DNA of 13,285 nucleotides, from contig CAAFRK010000120.1 of NCBI GenBank assembly GCA_900765235.1, positions 1-13,285 of the forward strand, written 5' to 3'. Numbering within the stretch: position 1 is the first letter of the stretch; each line of letters opens with the position of its first letter. Origin of the DNA: an uncultured Veillonella sp. Lineage in GTDB: Bacteria; Bacillota_C; Negativicutes; Veillonellales; Veillonellaceae. A program made the position numbers and the translations under genes. Below are positions 7,021 through 13,285 of the stretch, piece by piece. The notes below the pieces were generated by a model. That model was not told the origin of the DNA, made no database searches, and saw only the letters and a list, made by a program, of their open reading frames with translations.

Positions 7021-10000
7021 GGTTTTCACCTCCTTCGTTTAGAACCTCTTTCATCCGTTCTAGTGCATCATCTTCGGACAATCTAGATAAGTAATTGTAT
7101 CGATTACGGCTAGAGTCAAAACGGCATACAGTGTTGTAATCACAGTATGTACAAGGTCTATTCTTATTTAACTGGTACGGCTGAATTGGGAATTGACCAT
7201 CCCCGATGTTGCGACCGATGTCAGCCATGACGTGGTTGGTATAACGGCACATTACATCAAACTCGCCGGTGTTCTTAACCTTATGTAAATCTCTGCTAGA
7301 AATCGTTTGATCCTTTTTCGTCGCAATTGGTACATATGGACCTCGTTTAGAACCGTAGGATAAGAACTTATTATCGATATGCGTTAACAACTCAACATCA
7401 TCTGAGAAGTAGCCGCTATTTTGCCACGCATCACTTTCTTTAGCGAAGGCTACTGCATCTTCATAAGATATAGGCGCGCCAGCAGGGATTTTAGGGTTCT
7501 TCACATAGGAATACACCACAGCCGCAGGAGCCATAGATTGTCCTTGCGTGTTACCATAAGCGGATTCTAAGGCCAATAAATATGTCATAAGTTGCAATTT
7601 AAGTCCATAGTACACATCCTGTGCCGTTACATGAGCGCCACCAGACTTGTAATCGATAACCATACCATAGGTTTGACCGTCGCGAGTATATTCATCGATG
7701 CGGTCGATTTGACCGATGAGACGTAAATAACGGTCTTCTCCAAGCGGTACACGGATAGGGTCCCAGCCTCCTTGACGGCCAAAATCTTGCTCTAAGTATT
7801 TCGTATCAAAATCACTGCGCTTCGACCACTCTACAAGGCGATCTACCGTCACATGTAATGTTCGTTGTACACGCTGCTCGATGGCCTTTTGGTAAGCATC
7901 GCTCGTTTCCTCACCGCCGTGATTTTCTTGTAAAATCTCATCGGCTACAGAACGACATAAATTTTGTTGCTCCTCTTCATTGAGATCACGCCATTGTTTA
8001 TTGTTATCTAATAGATAATTACCTAAACGCTCTAAGTTAGCGTGAAGGAATGTACCAATTTCAGGAGCACCAAAGGAGCGTACACGACGCGGTTCTAGCT
8101 TCAAACCATATTGAGCGTAGAACTTAAATGGACATTGTTGGTATCTCTCTAGACGCGTTACAGAACCAGACATATAGCCTTTAGATAGGAACAATCCATT
8201 CACTAAATCCTTCGTAATGACCGGCACATCATTATTATCTCGAATACCACGAGACACCTCACCTAAACGAGGACGGTAGGTGTCACTTTCACGAGCCCAG
8301 TTATAGAGGCCCCACCACAATGGATTGACCTCATGCCCGCTAAAGAGGGCGCCCCAGCGCTCAGACAATAGGGACAAACTCTGTAAAGGTCTCCATACAT
8401 AATCCGACTCCGTATCAGGTGCAATGGAGAGTGGAATCTCTACCGCCGTATCTACATAACCAAGGGATTCTAGTCGTTTCACCACGAGGGATGGCTCAAG
8501 ACCGGTTCCATCTTCACCAGAGCTTGCATAGGACAGCGTCAAGGAATCGGACGCCCGCGTCATAGCTAGGTATAATAGGAAATTTTCGTTGAAAGCCTTC
8601 GGCAACGCTCCTTCCGCCAAAGTAATGCCGGCCTCCGCCAATTCTTGACGTTCCTTATCCTTAATAATACCTTCATCGCCCATGCTTTGTGGGAATACGC
8701 CTTGATTGAGGCCCATGACGAATACCTTAGGCCACCATTGGCTATAACCACGTTCGATAGTAGTAATCACCACATGGTCCAAGGACGGAGGAATCATAGA
8801 ATAATTCACATCGCTCAAGCCTTCTTCGAGGAGCAACATCATCTCATCCAGTGTCAACACTTCATCCTTCATGACCACAGAGATTTCATCTATGAAAGAA
8901 ATAACCGCATTGTACATCTGTTCATGGCTGGCTTTCGACTCTTGATCCCCCACCGTTTCTGCATCTTTTGCCCATTCATAGAGACGCTCAGGCACTTGCA
9001 AGGTTTCTAACAAACCATACAGCTGCGCACCCCAATCAGCGCCCGTATGACCTTCGCTATGAGCGGCAAAGTCAAACCATGGGGATAGGATGTCCATAAT
9101 AGTTTGCCGAGCTTTATTAACACGTGCTCTACGAGGTGCATCAATGTGCCCTTCTTCATCTTGCCCCTCATGAAAGCCTCGTAAATACGGCCAGCTTTCA
9201 CGTTCCCATTTATAATGGTCGATACCAAACTCGAGCACGTAGTTTTCTAGTTCATCTACGGCCTCACGGGTAAGAGGCATCAAGTCTGTTTTAAGCAATA
9301 AGAACATGCTGTCTCGACTGTAGCTATGGCGCACGATATCAAAGAGTGCCGTCAACAACTCGCCTAATGGATGGTTTTTCATAGGCCGCTGGCGGTCGAT
9401 AAAGTGCGGAATGCCATACCGAGCCAAAACCTTCTCTAAGGTATCTCCATACGTTTCCGACTCACGAAGCATAATACATACATCGCGGTATCGAGCCTCT
9501 GGAGAGGATTCTACGTAGGCTAAAATACGGCGAGCCACCGCATCGGCTTCCCGTTCTCGATTATATCCACGAATGAGGGGAATAGTAGTATCAATAGAAT
9601 TTTGCTTGCTAGGGCTAGTAAAGTAATTAGACTCTAATTCTTGTACGATTTGAGGGCCCCGTTTGCCGTCAAAACCCACCCAATTAATACTAGAACCATA
9701 ACGAGCCACTAAGGTATCGTAAATTTCTAAAGGACGGCTGAAAAGGTGTTCCCCTCGACGAGCGAGATTTAAGGCCTTCGGAGCCATCGGTAAGTCGATG
9801 GTAATAACCGCTTCCTTAGCCAAATCAAACAAGGTGTAAATCAACTCATAGTGTGTAGGCGTAAACCAATGGAAGCCATCGATAAAGACATGGCTATTTT
9901 CCATCAGTGGAGACTGAGGCAATGCCTCTACAATTTCCATGATAGGATCGATATCGCGCTCCCCATGACGGCTGATTTCCTCTTCATAGGCGGCCATACA

Positions 10001-10486
10001 AATGGCAAGTTCACGCAATTTCTTTTGTAATACTTTATTTTTAACGGACTCCGCTCCACGTTCTAGGTCTGTAGGACCTACGCGGAATGCGCGAAACTCA
10101 GAAAAGAGTTGTTGCAATACAGAAGAAAACTCAGGACGCTTAGTAGCCTGTTCTAAGAGGCCTAGTTCCTTCTGTTTTCGTTTCATAACAAGGCGCAACA
10201 ACATAGACCGGCCAAAGCTAGATAAGCTTGATTGACCGGCCCCCTTAGAGCCTATGGATTGATATACTTGGTACCCCAAACGACCAAAGCCCACAACGCG
10301 AACTGTGGTAAAGCCTTTTTCAGGCATAAACTCAGCAAGCTCTCGCTCTACGCGATAGGTCGCTGGTTCAGGAACGAGTAAAATTATAGGTTCCCCTGGA
10401 CAATCGGTCATAACTTGACGTATCCGTTCATATACGGCACGTGTCTTACCAGATCCTGCTCGTCCATAATAGACGCTAATACTCAT
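7010..10486 (-). CDS. addB: ATP-dependent helicase/nuclease AddB
   Basis: Encodes 1158 residues, full length for AddB, the partner of AddA in the AddAB double-strand-end processing complex. The N-terminus carries an intact Walker A, GRAGSGKT (9-16). The middle follows a helicase-like fold with VFVMGLNQGVFPQSMGDEG and LAMTRASDSLTLSYA but without a full set of helicase motifs. In studied AddAB this arm scans for Chi and does not drive unwinding. The C-terminal nuclease shows FLHANLERLG, GQIDRIDEY, VIDYKSGG (Asp and Lys near 945) and LKLQLMTYLLAL. The four cysteines of the AddB iron-sulfur cluster are intact: one in QQCPFKFY (about 784) and three in CTYCDYNTVC (about 1112, 1115, 1121). The start has GGGAGGT upstream. 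It is the first gene of the addBA operon, and its last codons hold the addA ribosome binding site, so the two are translationally coupled. Confidence 0.95.
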   Translation of the reverse strand: MSISVYYGRAGSGKTRAVYERIRQVMTDCPGEPIILLVPEPATYRVERELAEFMPEKGFTTVRVVGFGRLGYQVYQSIGSKGAGQSSLSSFGRSMLLRLVMKRKQKELGLLEQATKRPEFSSVLQQLFSEFRAFRVGPTDLERGAESVKNKVLQKKLRELAICMAAYEEEISRHGERDIDPIMEIVEALPQSPLMENSHVFIDGFHWFTPTHYELIYTLFDLAKEAVITIDLPMAPKALNLARRGEHLFSRPLEIYDTLVARYGSSINWVGFDGKRGPQIVQELESNYFTSPSKQNSIDTTIPLIRGYNREREADAVARRILAYVESSPEARYRDVCIMLRESETYGDTLEKVLARYGIPHFIDRQRPMKNHPLGELLTALFDIVRHSYSRDSMFLLLKTDLMPLTREAVDELENYVLEFGIDHYKWERESWPYLRGFHEGQDEEGHIDAPRRARVNKARQTIMDILSPWFDFAAHSEGHTGADWGAQLYGLLETLQVPERLYEWAKDAETVGDQESKASHEQMYNAVISFIDEISVVMKDEVLTLDEMMLLLEEGLSDVNYSMIPPSLDHVVITTIERGYSQWWPKVFVMGLNQGVFPQSMGDEGIIKDKERQELAEAGITLAEGALPKAFNENFLLYLAMTRASDSLTLSYASSGEDGTGLEPSLVVKRLESLGYVDTAVEIPLSIAPDTESDYVWRPLQSLSLLSERWGALFSGHEVNPLWWGLYNWARESDTYRPRLGEVSRGIRDNNDVPVITKDLVNGLFLSKGYMSGSVTRLERYQQCPFKFYAQYGLKLEPRRVRSFGAPEIGTFLHANLERLGNYLLDNNKQWRDLNEEEQQNLCRSVADEILQENHGGEETSDAYQKAIEQRVQRTLHVTVDRLVEWSKRSDFDTKYLEQDFGRQGGWDPIRVPLGEDRYLRLIGQIDRIDEYTRDGQTYGMVIDYKSGGAHVTAQDVYYGLKLQLMTYLLALESAYGNTQGQSMAPAAVVYSYVKNPKIPAGAPISYEDAVAFAKESDAWQNSGYFSDDVELLTHIDNKFLSYGSKRGPYVPIATKKDQTISSRDLHKVKNTGEFDVMCRYTNHVMADIGRNIGDGQFPIQPYQLNKNRPCTYCDYNTVCRFDSSRNRYNYLSRLSEDDALERMKEVLNEGGENHGC

Positions 10487-10600
10487 GAGACCTCCCTAGT
10501 GAAACTTTCACCATCTCAATTTATAGAAATCATAAACTTCATCTTATTTTTAAATTTCTTTTCCTTAGGTATAGATTTAAACTAAATTTTTCGATATAAT

Positions 10601-10635
10601 ATATTACTATACTACGTATTATTATATAGTAATAT
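10601..10635. repeat. 11-bp perfect inverted repeat upstream of addB
   Basis: ATATTACTATA (10601-10611) is exactly repeated in inverse as TATAGTAATAT (10625-10635), with 13 bases between. It could be a protein-binding dyad or, if addB transcription starts above 10635, a hairpin in the addB leader. It is AT-only apart from one G/C pair per arm, so an RNA stem would be moderate in strength. Confidence 0.6.
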
Positions 10636-10684
10636 GACATTCTGTGCTTAATTCTGGGGTTAATTTAAGCTAATTGTACAAAAT

Positions 10685-10714
10685 TTGACTCATTTGATTA
10701 TATTTGTTTATAAT
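10685..10714 (+). promoter_or_regulatory. Upstream promoter of the 312-residue gene
   Basis: TTGACT (10685-10690) and a perfect TATAAT (10709-10714) are separated by 18 bases. It lies 51 bases upstream of a second strong promoter for the same gene, forming a tandem pair, and an A-tract follows it. Confidence 0.6.
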
Positions 10715-10736
10715 TAAGAAAAAAATTTATATTTTA

Positions 10737-10765
10737 TTTACAATTAACAGAATTTCATATATAAT
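10737..10765 (+). promoter_or_regulatory. Proximal promoter of the 312-residue gene
   Basis: TTTACA (10737-10742) and a perfect TATAAT (10760-10765) are separated by the ideal 17 bases. An A/T-rich tract at about 10719-10736 lies directly upstream like an UP element. Transcription would begin near 10772, leaving a leader of about 49 bases with AGGAG at 10807-10811. Confidence 0.75.
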
Positions 10766-10820
10766 ACATGTTAGTATTTGTGTTATTTGTAAAAAATCAT
10801 GTATTTAGGAGTGAATTATT

Positions 10821-11759
10821 ATGAACAAAAAACATTTAGCAGCTGCTTTCGCAGCATCCGTTGATGCTAACGCACGCGCTTACGAACGCGCTGCAGCTGA
10901 GCAATATACTTACGCTGCACCTCAAGCAGCTACACCAGCGTACCAATCTGGTTATGTAACAAGCGCACCACGCCCTGGTTACAAACCATTACCAGCGGTA
11001 CCTTACACAGCAGGTGACATGGCTCAACAAATGCCTGTATCCAAAGAGTTGGGTGATCCAATTTTCGTAGCCCCTCAAACAACAGCTGTAGGTCTTCAAA
11101 TCATGGATCCTATCGCTACTAACAACCAACCTGTATACCAAGAAACTGTAACTTCCGTAACAGCTAATGGTAACGGCAGTGCATATGTTTCCCGTTATAA
11201 AACTAACCAATTAAACGCATTCGACTTGTTGTTGAACGGCAAATCCTACACTTACGACTTGCCTGCATACACTAACGGCTACCAAGTGAAAACTGCTAGC
11301 TCCTACAACCGTGCTGGCGACGGCGTTGCAAACGTATTCTCTACAAACGTAATCACTGAAGCAGTTGTAAACAACAACTCCTTGCGCATCACTGTTAACA
11401 TGACTCAACCAACAGCTGTAGCAGCTGCTAAATTGCGTTCCATGCAACAAACTGGTCAAGTAGCAGGTGGCGAAGTAGCTGCATTGTTCGCTTACAATGA
11501 AAGCTATGATGGTGTAAAACAAGCTGCTCATTACGACGTATTCAACAACGGCAACCGTTATATCGTTGTTAAATCCGGTGCTGTAACTGTTCCAAACGGT
11601 GCACAACACCCTTACGCAACTGCATTGTTCGCAGTAACTGATGACACTGTAGCTGCTGTAACAGTATCTGGCAACACTGCTGATGCTTACGATTTAGTAA
11701 AAGGTACTGCATACGCAATCGCTCAATCCGCTCGCGTATCTAACGCACGTACTCGCTAA
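10821..11759 (+). CDS. Highly expressed Ala/Tyr/Asn-rich protein of unknown function, probably envelope-associated
   Basis: Encodes 312 residues; I do not recognise the family. The start is clear: AGGAG lies nine bases before the ATG. The N-terminus (MNKKHLAAAFAASVDANARA) looks like a signal peptide with two lysines, a very short Ala-rich core and an ANA motif at 16-18, but the core is interrupted by Asp15, so export is uncertain. Residues 21-65 form a low-complexity Ala/Pro/Tyr segment. From about 105 to 300 the sequence is Val/Thr/Asn/Tyr-rich and looks beta-stranded, with an Ala-rich, helix-like stretch at 196-225. There is no Cys and no Trp. Codon use differs from its neighbours: AAC, TAC and TTC are strongly preferred, as in genes for abundant proteins. 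Tandem near-consensus promoters and a 13-bp terminator agree with high expression. A structural or surface protein is the best guess. Confidence 0.8.
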   Translation: MNKKHLAAAFAASVDANARAYERAAAEQYTYAAPQAATPAYQSGYVTSAPRPGYKPLPAVPYTAGDMAQQMPVSKELGDPIFVAPQTTAVGLQIMDPIATNNQPVYQETVTSVTANGNGSAYVSRYKTNQLNAFDLLLNGKSYTYDLPAYTNGYQVKTASSYNRAGDGVANVFSTNVITEAVVNNNSLRITVNMTQPTAVAAAKLRSMQQTGQVAGGEVAALFAYNESYDGVKQAAHYDVFNNGNRYIVVKSGAVTVPNGAQHPYATALFAVTDDTVAAVTVSGNTADAYDLVKGTAYAIAQSARVSNARTR

Positions 11760-11840
11760 TTTAAATTACAATTCGTTACGAATTAAATATAATAGTGAAA
11801 GCTACGAGCCTTCACACATAAAGACTATATAAATCACTAA

Positions 11841-11876
11841 ATCCCCGAATGAGGTATCTCATTCGGGGATTTTTTT
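11841..11876 (+). terminator. Strong rho-independent terminator of the 312-residue gene
   Basis: A perfect 13-bp stem, ATCCCCGAATGAG (11841-11853) paired with CTCATTCGGGGAT (11858-11870), closes a GTAT loop and is followed by seven T residues (11870-11876). It lies 81 bases after the stop codon. Read from the minus strand the T-tract is short, so any role for the convergent SGNH gene would be weak. Confidence 0.95.
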
Positions 11877-11962
11877 AGCTAATTATAAATCTCAGGATCT
11901 AAGGGCTAACCTTCATACCTAAGCAAATTAAGATGTCGCATATTACCAACTAGGTCCTAAAC

Positions 11963-11986
11963 TTGATGAATTGATGAATTGATGAA
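11963..11986. repeat. Three tandem copies of an 8-bp unit, TTGATGAA
   Basis: TTGATGAA occurs three times without a gap in the non-coding gap between the terminator and the SGNH gene, followed by a partial TGA. It is probably a slippage-prone microsatellite. It lies 23 bases past the stop of the SGNH gene, so length changes would not alter a protein. Confidence 0.85.
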
Positions 11987-12009
11987 TGATTAGTTTTATG
12001 ATTCTTTAA

Positions 12010-12558
12010 TTATAGTCTTGTAAAGATCTCTAATGCCTTATAGGCCATCAAACGATAGCCACGCGCATTGGGATGTACTTCACCAGCAAAGACAATTTGG
12101 CCGATTTGATCTGCTTCATATAAAGTTGTATAGAAGTCTATAACCTTTAAGTCATGCTCTGCTGCATAAGCTTTTAATTGTTCATTTACATCTCGCACAA
12201 CAAGGTCTAACCCATCCATATCGCTATCGATTTGTGTTTCCAAACCAATAATTACCTTTCCCTTTGTACTGGCTAATTCAATAGCTTTCACCAAGGTCTT
12301 GAACACATACGCACTATCTCGACCTTGTAAAATATCATTGGTACCACACATTAAGAAGATATGACGTGTTGGATCAGCTACGGCTGTAGACGCCCATTCT
12401 TCAATATTATAAATCATGCCTTGCACAGAGCATCCATCTTCACCATAATTTGTAAAATGTACATTCTCTATAGATGCATCACAGATTTCAACCCACCCTT
12501 GGCCATAAGGCACATCATAACCACGGGTAATACTATCGCCAAAACAGATAATTTCCAT
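12010..12558 (-). CDS. SGNH/GDSL-family hydrolase (lipase/esterase-like)
   Basis: Encodes 182 residues from the chosen start, with no signal peptide, so the enzyme is probably cytoplasmic. Block I is FGDSITRG (6-13) with nucleophile Ser9. Block II is probably the NYGEDG segment with Gly39. Block III is GTND (72-75) with Asn74. Block V is EVHPNARGY with His162. In most relatives the catalytic Asp lies three residues before this His (DxxH); here that position is Gly159, with Glu160 next to it. The enzyme may rely on a Ser-His dyad, may use the Glu, or may be altered in activity. The family acts on ester or acetyl groups of lipids, sugars and other small substrates; the substrate is unknown. ATG at 12558 is preferred because GGAGG lies seven bases before it. 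A longer reading from TTG at 12582 has no such site. The gene is divergent from a secreted-protein gene. Confidence 0.88.
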   Translation of the reverse strand: MEIICFGDSITRGYDVPYGQGWVEICDASIENVHFTNYGEDGCSVQGMIYNIEEWASTAVADPTRHIFLMCGTNDILQGRDSAYVFKTLVKAIELASTKGKVIIGLETQIDSDMDGLDLVVRDVNEQLKAYAAEHDLKVIDFYTTLYEADQIGQIVFAGEVHPNARGYRLMAYKALEIFTRL

Positions 12559-12648
12559 ATCAAGACCTCCTGTACTATGCAATAATCATATAACAAAAAG
12601 ATGATTATACACAATATACATATTATGGAGTTTTATATGCATTTCTAA

Positions 12649-12684
12649 TGGAATTACATGTATGACTATGGTATACTAATTCCA
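12649..12684. promoter_or_regulatory. 8-bp inverted repeat bracketing a promoter, candidate operator
   Basis: TGGAATTA (12649-12656) and its exact inverse TAATTCCA (12677-12684) are 20 bases apart. They enclose the extended -10 at 12669-12677, one arm falling on the -35 position and the other on the expected transcript start. A repressor bound here would block the promoter of the secreted-protein gene. Confidence 0.5.
12669..12677 (+). promoter_or_regulatory. Extended -10 promoter of the secreted-protein gene
   Basis: TGG followed directly by TATACT (12672-12677) gives the TGn extended -10 form, which explains the lack of a good -35 upstream. Transcription would begin near 12684, with a very short leader before GAGAGG (12690-12695) and the ATG at 12702. 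Confidence 0.55.
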
Positions 12685-12701
12685 CATAAGAGAGGTCTAA
12701 C

Positions 12702-13285
12702 ATGAGAAAACTTTATCCCTTTTTAATACTAGCATTGGCAACATTGCAATCTGCTAGTGCCATTTCACAATATGAATTAGAGAACAAGCCTACTCAATAC
12801 CAAGTAGCTTATAATAGTCCTTCAGAGACTGTGTATATCGATTTAAGTACCATCAGTTTAGCACAGGCAGGTCCTACGTATAGCACGCTTCATGCTCGTA
12901 CAATTAGTCTGTATAAAAATCAGAATATCATAGCCGATTATTCAACTAATTATACATATCATCGAGGTAACACATCTAAAGATATTTATCTTATGGATTG
13001 GCATGTAGCACCAGCGAAATTCTACCAAGTAAATGGTGCCCCTATAGGAACTGCTAATAGCCAGCGTTCTGTCCTATCTACAGGTGCTCATGTTGCTACA
13101 AAGGGCTCTGCGGTGGCTGAGATAGGTCAATTTATTTTACATAATGCATTGGAAATGGAACGTATTACATATACTTCTACGAATCCATATGTACCGCCAC
13201 GTCCATATAAACCAATCAATACACCACCTCCTACAGAAGGTAAGCCATTATTTGGTGTTCAACCACCACCAGGCGTATATAAACC
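12702..13285 (+). CDS. Secreted protein with proline-rich tail, unknown function (partial, runs off the window)
   Basis: The frame is open from the ATG to the end of the window (194 codons), so the C-terminus is missing. The start follows GAGAGG at 12690-12695. The N-terminus is a clear type I signal peptide: MRK, a hydrophobic core (LYPFLILALATL) and an ASA cleavage motif at residues 18-20. The mature part begins with a region of about 95 residues (YQVAYNSP, then TVYIDLSTIS, LHARTISLYKN, and IYLMDWHVAPAKFYQVNG) that looks like a small beta-rich domain. Its order resembles surface-adhesin-E-like domains, which open with a YIDxxSI stretch; this is a weak resemblance, not a firm call. From about residue 163 it becomes Pro/Tyr-rich (YVPPRPYKP, NTPPPTEGKP, VQPPPGVYK), as in cell-wall-spanning or adhesive linkers. 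Codon use is AT-leaning (TAT, AAT), unlike the 312-residue gene. Confidence 0.75.
   Translation, partial: MRKLYPFLILALATLQSASAISQYELENKPTQYQVAYNSPSETVYIDLSTISLAQAGPTYSTLHARTISLYKNQNIIADYSTNYTYHRGNTSKDIYLMDWHVAPAKFYQVNGAPIGTANSQRSVLSTGAHVATKGSAVAEIGQFILHNALEMERITYTSTNPYVPPRPYKPINTPPPTEGKPLFGVQPPPGVYK

Larger units (their letters stand above)
10487..10820. other. 334-base intergenic regulatory region between addB and the 312-residue gene
   Basis: This AT-rich divergent region contains no credible gene. It holds an 11-bp perfect inverted repeat (10601-10635), a bulged inverted repeat (GCTTAATT at 10646-10653, AATTTAAGC at 10662-10670), an 8-bp palindrome TTGTACAA (10674-10681), and two plus-strand promoters (entered separately). 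A minus-strand TATAAT at 10626-10621, inside the larger inverted repeat, is a possible -10 for addBA, but I see no good -35 for it. Confidence 0.6.

Noticed and set aside
8645..9010. Plus-strand open frame of 121 codons inside addB
   Set aside because: It is the complement of intact AddB coding sequence, His/Phe-rich with no recognisable domain or start signal.
11211..11609. Minus-strand open frame of 132 codons inside the 312-residue gene
   Set aside because: The sense gene has strong expression signals and biased codons; the antisense frame arises from that bias and has no ribosome binding site.
12559..12582. Eight-residue N-terminal extension of the SGNH hydrolase from a TTG
   Set aside because: The ATG at 12558 has GGAGG at ideal spacing and begins directly at the conserved beta strand before the GDS motif.
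1..13285. Search for a mobile element, CRISPR array, phage defence cassette, tRNA or rRNA
   Set aside because: No transposase, integrase, terminal repeats, spaced direct-repeat array, tRNA cloverleaf or rRNA segment was seen. AddAB is a housekeeping repair nuclease here, with no accessory defence genes beside it.

Overview
The window looks like chromosomal DNA of a low-GC member of the Negativicutes, most probably Veillonella or a close relative. The evidence is AT-rich intergenic DNA with TATAAT/TTGACA-type promoters, strong purine-rich ribosome binding sites, an AddAB rather than RecBCD recombination nuclease, and secreted, surface-type proteins. This placement is an inference from gene content and style; there is no rRNA or other marker gene to settle it. 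I see no mobile element, CRISPR array, tRNA or rRNA.

Layout. A single-copy fluoride channel gene (crcB, minus strand, 193-573) is divergent from a small Xre-type DNA-binding protein (plus, 726-1115), with a 26-bp near-perfect palindrome between them. The Xre gene converges on a GntR/FCD transcription factor (minus, 1214-1921), with a hairpin terminator in the gap. The GntR gene is divergent from a diacylglycerol-kinase-like lipid kinase (plus, 2138-3085), and a 20-bp palindrome centred on GTAC, a likely GntR operator, lies between them. The kinase converges on the addBA operon across a bidirectional terminator (3138-3170).

The core of the window (3178-10486, minus strand) is addB followed by addA, translationally coupled by an 11-base overlap. 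Together they encode the helicase-nuclease that resects double-strand ends for RecA-dependent repair. Both nuclease active sites, both Walker A motifs and the AddB iron-sulfur cysteines are visible.

A 334-base AT-rich intergenic region then holds an 11-bp perfect inverted repeat and two tandem, near-consensus promoters. These drive a 312-residue Ala/Tyr/Asn-rich protein (10821-11759) with codon use typical of very highly expressed genes and a strong terminator. I do not recognise its family, and it is the best candidate here for something undescribed. The right end carries an SGNH-type hydrolase (minus, 12010-12558) that seems to lack the usual block V aspartate. Divergent from it is a secreted protein with a proline-rich tail that runs off the window (12702-13285), whose promoter is bracketed by an 8-bp inverted repeat.

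Functionally this is a set of small, separately regulated housekeeping and accessory units (ion export, transcription control, lipid phosphorylation, DNA repair, envelope proteins) rather than one pathway. Apart from addBA, each gene appears to have its own promoter.
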